Part shown: piece after piece, positions 33,554-39,460 of the stretch
Numbering within the stretch: the first letter of the stretch is position 1
Layout of the letters: every line of letters begins with the position of its first letter
Assembly: GCF_014648595.1 (NCBI RefSeq)
Contig: NZ_BMRK01000018.1
Coordinates: 25,668 to 89,667, forward strand
Source: Nocardioides luteus
GTDB lineage: Bacteria; Actinomycetota; Actinomycetes; Propionibacteriales; Nocardioidaceae
Length of the DNA: 64,000 bases
Direction of reading: 5' to 3'
Position numbers and translations under genes: made by a program
The notes under the pieces: model-generated
What the model was told of the DNA's origin: nothing
Database searches by the model: none
Seen by the model: only the letters and a program-made list of their open reading frames with translations

Positions 33554-34606
33554 CTACCCGTTCGCCCAGGCCAGCAGTCGATCCCGAGGCCAGGTGTTGA
33601 TGATCCGTTCCTCTTCGATACCCGCAGTTTCCGCTCGTTCACACCCCAGGACGAGAAAGTCGAGCTGTCCCGGAGCATGTGCGTCCGAGTCGATCGAGAA
33701 GAGGCAACCGATGTCGCGGGCGAGCTCGAGGAGCTTGGTCGGCGGGTCCCTCCGCTCCGGCCGGGAGTTGATCTCGACGGCGACCTGGTGCTCGGCGCAC
33801 GCCTCGAAGACCTTGCGGGCGTCGAACTGGCTGCCGGGGCGGGTGCCGCGGTTGCCGGTGACCAGCCGACCGGTGCAGTGACCGAGCACGTTCATCCTCG
33901 TCGTGGAGACGGCGGCGACCATCCGGCGGGTCATCTGGTCCTTGTCCATCTTGAGCTTGGAGTGGACGCTGGCCACCCGCAGCTCGAGCTTGGCGAGCAT
34001 CTCGTCGGTCTGGTCGAGACTGCCGTCGTCGAGGATGTCGACCTCGATCCCCTTCAGCAGAGTGAAGCCGTGACCGGCGAGGTGATCGTTGACCGCGTCG
34101 ACCACCCCGAGCTGGCGCTCCAGGCGAGCGGCGCTGAGACCGTTGGCGACGGTCAGCCGCGGGCTGTGGTCGGTGAGCACGAGGTACTCGTGCCCGAGCT
34201 CGATCGCGGTGAAGGCCATCTCCTCGATCGGCGAGCCGCCGTCGGACCAGTCGGAGTGACTGTGCAGGTCACCACGGATGCTGCTGCGCAGCCTCTCCCC
34301 CGCTCCGTTTGTGGTCAGCGCCCGGCCGTGGTCGCGCTCGGTGTCCAGCAGCCGCTGCGGGACCTCGCCCAGCGCCGCCTGGGTGATGACCTTGGCCGTG
34401 CTGGCGCCGACCCCGTTCAGCTCGGTCAGCGTGCCCTCGGTCGCGCGGCGGCGTACCTCCTCCTCGGAGAGGGGCAGGATCGCAGCCGCCGCGGTGCGGA
34501 ACGCCTTCACCTTGTAGGTGTCCTCGCGGCCACGCTCGAGCAGGAACGCGATCCGACGCAGGGCCGCGACGGGGGACAACGCCTCGTCTACCAAATCTTC
34601 CTCCAA
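33554..34606 (-). CDS. PHP-domain phosphoesterase with pol X-like helix-hairpin-helix
   Basis: 350 aa from TTG 34606 (GGAGGAG just upstream). Residues 1-110 resemble the 8-kDa/HhH region of DNA polymerase X (KVKAFRTAAAAIL, LNGVGASTAKVI). Then comes a PHP domain with metal-ligand motifs GDLHSHSDWSDG, YLVLTDHSP, KGIEVDI, ASVHSK, GHC and SDAHAP. It lacks the polymerase palm, so it is the stand-alone PHP part of PolX-like proteins, with possible 3'-phosphoesterase or nuclease activity in repair. Confidence 0.88.
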   Translation of the reverse strand: MEEDLVDEALSPVAALRRIAFLLERGREDTYKVKAFRTAAAAILPLSEEEVRRRATEGTLTELNGVGASTAKVITQAALGEVPQRLLDTERDHGRALTTNGAGERLRSSIRGDLHSHSDWSDGGSPIEEMAFTAIELGHEYLVLTDHSPRLTVANGLSAARLERQLGVVDAVNDHLAGHGFTLLKGIEVDILDDGSLDQTDEMLAKLELRVASVHSKLKMDKDQMTRRMVAAVSTTRMNVLGHCTGRLVTGNRGTRPGSQFDARKVFEACAEHQVAVEINSRPERRDPPTKLLELARDIGCLFSIDSDAHAPGQLDFLVLGCERAETAGIEEERIINTWPRDRLLAWANG

Positions 34607-35113
34607 CTATTTTCTCCTCCACAGCCGGTGGAGAATGCTTTTCCCAGGTCACAGTCTGTATTCAGGCCATCATTCTCCCAGCGCACACCCGGGTTACCCA
34701 CAGGAACCGGCGTGTCTTCCACCGCCTGTCCCCAAGCAAAGCCGGGTTGTCCACATCTTGTCCACAAGGATCGCGGAGTGGGACGTTGACGGGGTCCCTC
34801 ATCCTCTTTAAGTTCGAGTCAGTGGGACCCCCGGCGCCGCCGGACGGCCTTCGCAAGGGGAAGGCGAAGGACGATCCAGGCACCGGGGGTCCCTCCAAGT
34901 TTTCCAGGGGCGCCGAGCATCTTCAATGCACCTTCGAAACCCTCTGATCGCCCGGTATGACGCCAACACGCCGACACTCGCCGGACAGCCCGTGTTGCGG
35001 CTGTGAGCGCCGTGTGTCGTAGGGTCGAGTCGGCTCGTCATGACGAGCTTCCGACGGGCTTCCCTGACAACCCCGTCGCGACGACCAGTTACATAAAGGC
35101 TAAGGAGGCCGTC
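34607..35113. other. 507-bp intergenic region with DnaA-like boxes and palindromes
   Basis: Contains TTACCCACA (34694-34702), two TTGTCCACA boxes 2 nt apart (34747-34755, 34758-34766), the hairpin element 34791-34893 and a 16-bp palindrome GCTCGTCATGACGAGC (35033-35048). A further TTATCCACA lies at 35350-35358 before the next gene but one. I see no convincing protein gene. Confidence 0.6.
34791..34893 (+). ncRNA. Candidate structured RNA with alternative stems
   Basis: Arm A GGGGTCCC (34791-34798) pairs with GGGACCCC (34824-34831); the latter, extended to GGGACCCCCGG (34824-34834), pairs with CCGGGGGTCCC (34883-34893). A-B and B-C exclude each other. An inner GCCTTC/GAAGGC hairpin sits inside B-C. 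Strand and expression are guesses. Confidence 0.4.
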
Positions 35114-35272
35114 ATGGCGGAGACCTGGAGCGGCGAGTTCTACTGCGTGAAGTGCAAGGAGAAGCGCGAGGCAACCGGTGAGATCCGGGTGAACGACAAG
35201 GGCACCAAGATGGCGAAGGCCGTCTGCCCTGTCTGCAGCACCAACCTCAACCGCATCCTCGGCAAGGCCTGA
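35114..35272 (+). CDS. DUF5679 small zinc-ribbon protein
   Basis: 52 aa from ATG 35114 with a near-perfect ribosome site (TAAGGAGG). Two CxxC knuckles (CVKCKEKR and CPVCSTNLNR) form a zinc ribbon around a basic loop. It corresponds to Rv3196A-like small proteins in the conserved block. Function unknown. Confidence 0.88.
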   Translation: MAETWSGEFYCVKCKEKREATGEIRVNDKGTKMAKAVCPVCSTNLNRILGKA

Positions 35273-35411
35273 GCGCTCAGCTCATCCTGAGCCCACGCGG
35301 CGGCGTCCCCGGACTCGTTCCGGCGGCGCCGCTGCCACGTTTTCGGAGGTTATCCACAGGCAGGGTCGATTGGCGGTGCGCAGATCCCGGGCCGGTGTGA
35401 GACTCCCCGGT

Positions 35412-36179
35412 ATGAGCACGCGCTACCGGATTCGGCCGGGGTATGTGGCCGTACGTCGTGATGAGACCCGACTCCAGATCGGCATCGACCCGCCACGGCG
35501 GGCGATCGTGCAGGACGGCGTGGAGGTACGCCGCCTGCTGACCGACCTCGCCGTCGGACGGGCGACCGAGCCCGACCATCTGCCCGGCCGACATGCGATG
35601 CAGCAGCTCGGCAACGCCGGTCTGCTGGTCGAGGCCGACGGGGACGAGCCGCCACCGCGCATCGGCTTCGACGGGCCGCCGGCCCTGGTCGCCGGGGCGA
35701 GGTCGCTGGTCAGCCCGGCCCCGGCGGCACCGTCCGCCCCGGAGATCGTCGTCCTCCTCTCCGAGGGTCCGCTGGACCGGGAGCGCGCCGACGACCTGGT
35801 GCGCGACGGTCGGCCGCATCTCGTCGTCGAGAGCGGTCCGGACACCTGGACGGTGGGACCGCTGATCGTGCCCGGTGTCACCGCCTGCCTGCGCTGCGTC
35901 GACGCGACGCTCGCCGAGGAGGACGATCGGCGCGCCGTGGTGGTGAGCCAGCTGGTCGGCATCGACGTGCCGAGCGACCCGCTGCTGCGCTGCCTCGCCC
36001 TCTCCTGGGCCGTACGCGACGCCCGCGCCTATCTGGCCGGCCGCACTCCCGCCTCCTGGTCGACCTCGCTCGTCCTCACCCGCGACGACGAGCCGACGGT
36101 CCGGCCGTGGCTGCGCCACCCCTACTGCGGGTGCGCCTGGGACCTGATCGCCTCCACCGGCGACGGCAATCCGGCTTGA
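35412..36179 (+). CDS. Cyclodehydratase/ThiF-like protein (TOMM leader-binding family)
   Basis: 255 aa from ATG 35412. N-terminal RiPP-recognition-like half (RIRPGYVAVRRDETRLQIGIDPPRRAIVQDG), Ala/Pro linker, then a degenerate E1-like half with PGVTACLRCVDATLAEED and a final HPYCGCAWD; C-x2-C and C-x-C probably bind zinc. The ATP-binding G-x-G is absent. Proteins of this type partner YcaO enzymes in peptide cyclisation, but no YcaO, dehydrogenase or precursor peptide lies nearby. Equivalent in position to Rv3196. Confidence 0.75.
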   Translation: MSTRYRIRPGYVAVRRDETRLQIGIDPPRRAIVQDGVEVRRLLTDLAVGRATEPDHLPGRHAMQQLGNAGLLVEADGDEPPPRIGFDGPPALVAGARSLVSPAPAAPSAPEIVVLLSEGPLDRERADDLVRDGRPHLVVESGPDTWTVGPLIVPGVTACLRCVDATLAEEDDRRAVVVSQLVGIDVPSDPLLRCLALSWAVRDARAYLAGRTPASWSTSLVLTRDDEPTVRPWLRHPYCGCAWDLIASTGDGNPA

Positions 36180-36211
36180 CCAGCGCCGACTCGGGAAGGC
36201 ACCCTTGCGCC

Positions 36212-36256
36212 ATGGTCCTGAAGAGCGCGCTGCGTCGACGAGGCTCGGGTCTCTGA
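36212..36256 (+). CDS. 14-codon Arg leader peptide upstream of argS
   Basis: Short ORF MVLKSALRRRGSGL, with Arg codons CGT-CGA-CGA in a row at 36233-36241. CGA is rare in such GC-rich genomes. GGAAGG lies 14 nt upstream. The position before an arginyl-tRNA synthetase gene suggests a ribosome-mediated attenuator. Confidence 0.6.
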   Translation: MVLKSALRRRGSGL

Positions 36257-36304
36257 CCCCGCCCTCGCGTCAGCCTGCTCTCTTCACCTCTGAGGATCAC
36301 CCTC
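36239..36304 (+). promoter_or_regulatory. Candidate attenuator structure before argS
   Basis: The Arg codons run into a hairpin with outer CGAGG/CCTCG and inner GGGTC-TCT-GACCC (36239-36267). Further down, GAGG of the argS ribosome site can pair with CCTC at 36301, covering the start region. There is no T-run, so control would be translational or by a weak terminator. Confidence 0.45.
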
Positions 36305-38011
36305 GTGCATGAACACACTCTCGCCCTGTCCACCCATCTGCAGGACGCCGTCGTCGCCTGCTTCGGCGACGCCTACGCCGGGACCGACCCCGAGCTGCGG
36401 CCCGCCACCCGGCCCGAGTTCGGCCACCTCCAGTCGAACCTGCCGCTGCGGCTGGCCGGCCCGCTCGGGCTCCCGCCGCGGGAGATCGGCGCGCGCCTCC
36501 TCGCTGCCATCGATCTCGGCGGCCTCGGCACCCTCGAGCTGGCCGGTGCCGGGTTCCTCAACGTCACCTGGTCACCCGACGTGCTCAGCGACGCGGTCCG
36601 CGATCTGCTGCGTGACCCGCACCTCGGCGTACCTGCTCCGGCGACCGCACAGCGGGTCGTCGTCGACTACTCCTCCCCCAACGTCGCCAAGCCGATGCAC
36701 GTCGGCCACCTGCGCTCGACCGTCATCGGCGACGCGCTCGCCAGGGTGCTCGCCTACGCCGGCCACGACGTGGTGCGGCAGAACCATCTCGGCGACTGGG
36801 GCACCCAGTTCGGCATGCTGGTCGAGGGACTGATCGGCGACGGGCTCCACGACCCGGCCGCGGTCGCCGCTCTGGACATGACCGAGCTGCTCGCGCTCTA
36901 TCGGCGGGCGAAGGCACGCTTCGACGAGGACCCCGCCTTCGCCGACGCCGCCCGGCAGCGGGTGGTGGCGCTGCAGTCCGGCGACCCGACCACCCGGACG
37001 CTCTGGCAGGCGCTGGTGGACGCCTCGATGACGGAGTTCGACGCCACCTACGGCCGGCTCGGCGTACTCCTCGACGATGACGACTTCGACGGGGAGAGCC
37101 GCTACAACCCGCAGCTGCCGGGCGTCGTCGACGACCTTCGAGCACTGGGCCTGCTGACCGAGTCTGCCGGGGCCCAGGTGGTCTACCCCGACGGCTTCAC
37201 CGGCCGCGACGGTGCCCCGCTGCCGCTGATCGTGCAGAAGGCCGGCGGCGGTTTCGGCTACGCGGCGACCGACCTCGCCACGATCCGCCACCGGGTCGAC
37301 GACCTCGCCGTGGACCGGGCCGTCTATGTCGTCGACCACCGGCAGAGCCAGCACTTCGACATGGTCTTCGCGGTCGCTCGCGCAGCCGGATGGCTGCCCG
37401 ACTCCGTCGAGGTCCAGCACATCGGCTTCGGCACCGTGCTCGGTCCCGACGGCCGCCCGTTCAAGACCCGCTCGGGCGAGACCGTGACGCTGGCCGCGCT
37501 GCTGGACGCTGCCGAGGAGGCCGCCTCGGCGAGCTACGCCGGCCCCGAGGTCGTACGCATGGTCGCCAATGCCGCGGTGAAGTACGCCGACCTCTCCAAC
37601 CATCTGGCGCGCGACTACGTCTTCGACGTCGAGCGGATGTCGGCCACCACCGGAGAGACCGGGCCGTATCTGCAGTACGCGCACGCTCGGGTCTGCAACA
37701 TCCTGGTGCAGGCGCCACAGCAGACCTACGAGCTCGGCGCCCTGTCCGATCCGGCCGAGCAGCGGCTCGCGCTGGAGCTGACCGGCTTCGCGCCGGTGGT
37801 CGGCAAGGTCGCCGACACGCTGGAGCCGCATCACCTCACCGCGTACCTCTACGGCCTGTCGACCGCGCTGACGGCGTTCTACGAGAGCTGCCCGGTGCTC
37901 CGCTCCGAGGGCGAGCTCCGGGAGACCCGGCTCGCGCTGTGCGAGGCCACCCGGCGAGTGCTGTCGGCGGGGCTCGGGCTCCTCGGGATCGAGGCGCCGC
38001 AGAGGATGTGA
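36305..38011 (+). CDS. argS: Arginyl-tRNA synthetase
   Basis: 568 aa class I synthetase from GTG 36305. N-terminal Add1 domain; HIGH signature as HVGH in SSPNVAKPMHVGHLRSTVIG; GDWGTQFG; the ArgRS-type KMSKS-equivalent GRPFKTRSGETV; and the DALR anticodon domain (GETGPYLQYAHARVCNIL). Charges tRNA-Arg. All class signatures look intact. In related genomes the housekeeping argS usually lies elsewhere and this conserved block has none, so it may be a second copy, an inference. A leader peptide with three Arg codons lies 48 nt upstream. Confidence 0.92.
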   Translation: MHEHTLALSTHLQDAVVACFGDAYAGTDPELRPATRPEFGHLQSNLPLRLAGPLGLPPREIGARLLAAIDLGGLGTLELAGAGFLNVTWSPDVLSDAVRDLLRDPHLGVPAPATAQRVVVDYSSPNVAKPMHVGHLRSTVIGDALARVLAYAGHDVVRQNHLGDWGTQFGMLVEGLIGDGLHDPAAVAALDMTELLALYRRAKARFDEDPAFADAARQRVVALQSGDPTTRTLWQALVDASMTEFDATYGRLGVLLDDDDFDGESRYNPQLPGVVDDLRALGLLTESAGAQVVYPDGFTGRDGAPLPLIVQKAGGGFGYAATDLATIRHRVDDLAVDRAVYVVDHRQSQHFDMVFAVARAAGWLPDSVEVQHIGFGTVLGPDGRPFKTRSGETVTLAALLDAAEEAASASYAGPEVVRMVANAAVKYADLSNHLARDYVFDVERMSATTGETGPYLQYAHARVCNILVQAPQQTYELGALSDPAEQRLALELTGFAPVVGKVADTLEPHHLTAYLYGLSTALTAFYESCPVLRSEGELRETRLALCEATRRVLSAGLGLLGIEAPQRM

Positions 38012-38030
38012 GCTTCGCTCGAGCGGAGGC

Positions 38031-38195
38031 TCAGGCCCACCAGTCGGAGTCGAGCTTGGCTTCCATGGAGCGTACGTGGCGTCGCGAGCAGGCCTCGCAG
38101 AACGACTTCGCACGCCCGCGCTCGACCGCGGTGGTCCACGCCAGCAGGCGGCGAGGATCGGCCTCGTGACATCCGCAGAAATCGCAGGTCTTCAT
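38031..38195 (-). CDS. Small zinc-finger-like protein
   Basis: 54 aa, MKTCDFCGCHEADPRRLLAW then FCEACSRRH and a C-terminal DSDWWA. Two CxxC knuckles suggest zinc binding. It is convergent with argS (20-nt gap). No confident ribosome site, but the coding pattern and paired Cys motifs support a real gene. Function unknown. Confidence 0.65.
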   Translation of the reverse strand: MKTCDFCGCHEADPRRLLAWTTAVERGRAKSFCEACSRRHVRSMEAKLDSDWWA

Positions 38196-38293
38196 GGCTC
38201 AACGATAGGTCGGAAATCTGCGGTTCCGAGGGCGCAACACCGAAATTCTGCGTCACCCGCACATGAGGGGCGTGTTACGTCAGCCGGACATGG

Positions 38294-38340
38294 GACCGGC
38301 CGGCCCGAGGGTTTCTCGGACCGGCCGGTCATCTTCCACA
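38294..38340. terminator. Very strong terminator after the whiB7 operon
   Basis: A 16-bp stem (GACCGGCCGG and CCGAG against CTCGG and CCGGCCGGTC) with one C/A mismatch and a 5-nt loop lies between the whiB7-side genes and the small zinc gene. Confidence 0.75.
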
Positions 38341-38381
38341 CCCGCGATCAGAGGGGTGAGGTCCTGTGCCCGGTGAAGGGC

Positions 38382-38576
38382 TTACAGCGCGCGGGCAAGA
38401 GCCAGCTTCGCCTGGACGGCGGCTCGCTCGGCCTTGCGGCCCAGGCGAGCAGCCTTGACGAGGGCATGGCCTCGCCGCAGTTCACGCGCCTCTCCCAGGC
38501 GCGCGGACATTTGCGCGCGCGCCAGGTCTTCGTAAAGCAAGTTCATCTGAGTGCTCCGTACTCGATCGGTGTTCAT
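38382..38576 (-). CDS. Small basic helical protein downstream of whiB7
   Basis: 64 aa from ATG 38576 (54 aa from ATG 38546, which also has GGAG upstream). Lys/Arg/Ala-rich, predicted long helices (NLLYEDLARAQMSARLGEAR, KAARLGRKAERAAVQAKLAL). No known motif; small proteins of this look recur in actinobacteria. Same strand as whiB7 and before the strong terminator, so likely part of its transcript. Confidence 0.6.
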   Translation of the reverse strand: MNTDRVRSTQMNLLYEDLARAQMSARLGEARELRRGHALVKAARLGRKAERAAVQAKLALARAL

Positions 38577-38598
38577 GTCTGTTGGGTTCTCCTGCTGG

Positions 38599-38690
38599 TC
38601 AGTGCGCTGCCGCGCCTGCGGTCGTCACGATCTGGTTCATGGCTGATGCCTCTCGTCTTTGAACGGCTGGTGGGTGTTGGTGTCCTTCAT
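38599..38690 (-). other. Two overlapping micro-ORFs between whiB7 and the 64-aa gene
   Basis: MKDTNTHQPFKDERHQP (38690 to 38637) starts 5 nt after the whiB7 stop. Its stop overlaps the ATG of MNQIVTTAGAAAH (38640 to 38599), which has GAGAGG before it. A further AGGAG precedes the 64-aa gene. The chain of stop-start overlaps suggests coupled translation; expression unproven. Confidence 0.4.
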
Positions 38691-38695
38691 GCTGC

Positions 38696-39013
38696 TCAGG
38701 CGGCGTCCTTGCGGGGCCGGCCACGGGGACGCTTGCGGGGGATCACCTTCCCCTGCAGGAGAAGCTGGCCGCCCCAGACGCCCCAGGGCTCACGCCGGTC
38801 CAGGGCACCGGCGAGGCAGAGCGGCTGCACGGGGCAGGTCGCGCAGAGCGCCTTGGCGAACTCGACGTCGGCAGGGGACTCGGCGAACCACAGCTCGGGG
38901 TTGTTGGCCCGGCAGGGCAGCTGGTCCTCGTCGTAACGGTTGGCGCGGTCGTGAAGGCCACCGAGGGTGGCCTGGACGGGCTCTACCACCGAGGGTTCGA
39001 GAGTGCTGGTCAT
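38696..39013 (-). CDS. whiB7: WhiB7 redox-sensing antibiotic-response regulator
   Basis: 105 aa. Fe-S ligands C34, C57, C60 and C66 (ALCATCPVQPLC), the GVWGG turn (78-82) and a C-terminal AT-hook RGRPRK (97-102), which is specific to WhiB7 among Wbl proteins. WhiB7 binds the sigma factor and A/T-rich DNA next to -35 boxes, activating intrinsic antibiotic resistance genes including its own. ATG 39013 has AAGGAGG upstream. Its 5' leader holds an uORF and terminator. Position matches Rv3197A. Confidence 0.96.
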   Translation of the reverse strand: MTSTLEPSVVEPVQATLGGLHDRANRYDEDQLPCRANNPELWFAESPADVEFAKALCATCPVQPLCLAGALDRREPWGVWGGQLLLQGKVIPRKRPRGRPRKDAA

Positions 39014-39059
39014 ATGTACACCTCCTTGTTGACTGATCGCGGGTTTTTGAGAAACAGAA

Positions 39060-39094
39060 AGGCCGCGGATCCCGGGTTTCGGGTTCCGCGGCCT
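39060..39094 (-). terminator. Leader terminator before whiB7
   Basis: Minus-strand 10-bp stem AGGCCGCGGA/TCCGCGGCCT, 15-nt loop that can pair further (CCCG with CGGG), followed by TTTCTGTTTCT. It begins 24 nt after the uORF stop and ends 46 nt before whiB7, the layout of translation-dependent attenuation known for whiB7 in mycobacteria. Confidence 0.85.
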
Positions 39095-39118
39095 GGAGGC
39101 TGCTGTGACTACGTGAAT

Positions 39119-39322
39119 CTATGTAGTCGGACAGCTCCAGGCTCGAATCCCGAGGGACTTGACCTTCGTGGCATCCGTCTGCGGGGACACGAGTCCCTCG
39201 ACACGCACGCCGTAGCCGGCGCCTGCAAAGGCACCGGTCGCCGGGGTGGACAGCTCGGGGCGGTGGCCGCACGCGGACATGGCGATGCCATTGATCGGCG
39301 TCTGAATCGTGTTGATCTTCAC
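39119..39322 (-). CDS. whiB7 leader upstream ORF
   Basis: 67 aa from GTG 39322 with AAGGAGG 8 nt upstream (an upstream GTG at 39331 is in frame). The product, starting MKINTIQTPINGIAMSACGH and ending RAWSCPTT, has no known domain. Its stop is 24 nt before the leader terminator, so slowed translation could change the fold of the RNA and let polymerase read into whiB7. A regulatory rather than protein role is likely. Confidence 0.75.
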   Translation of the reverse strand: MKINTIQTPINGIAMSACGHRPELSTPATGAFAGAGYGVRVEGLVSPQTDATKVKSLGIRAWSCPTT

Positions 39323-39387
39323 TGGGGCCACCTCCTTCGGGGCTGTCGGGCGCGCTTGTTCAGCGCGCGGTTTTACTTGCTGAAAGA

Positions 39388-39426
39388 ACAGTAACCGGCC
39401 CGGTATGTCGGCCGCAAACGATTAAA
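39388..39426 (-). promoter_or_regulatory. whiB7 promoter with WhiB7-type A/T stretch
   Basis: Minus strand: TTTAAT (39421-39426) just upstream of -35 TTGCGG (39412-39417), 18-bp spacer, -10 TACTGT (39388-39393). An A/T tract abutting -35 is the WhiB7 recognition pattern, fitting autoregulation. A 7-bp GCGCGCT/AGCGCGC hairpin (39350-39368) follows in the leader. Confidence 0.65.
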
Positions 39427-39460
39427 CCGGTTGATTTCGAGGAATTTCTTTGAAGGGTTT

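Noticed and set aside
34810-34830. tRNA-like T-arm (GTTCGAGTC)
   Set aside because: No anticodon arm or D-arm fits around it; the flanking arms form the hairpin element instead.
34747-34947. 66-codon plus ORF in the 507-bp gap
   Set aside because: No ribosome site, overlaps the hairpin element, and the translation looks like non-coding sequence.
35277-36119. 280-codon minus ORF opposite the cyclodehydratase-like gene
   Set aside because: Shadow frame; composition is Gly/Arg/Ala-rich and the plus strand has Cys motifs and normal codon bias.
37400-37520. Absent KMSKS motif in the arginyl-tRNA synthetase
   Set aside because: Arginyl-tRNA synthetases commonly lack a standard KMSKS; GRPFKTRSGE is the usual equivalent.
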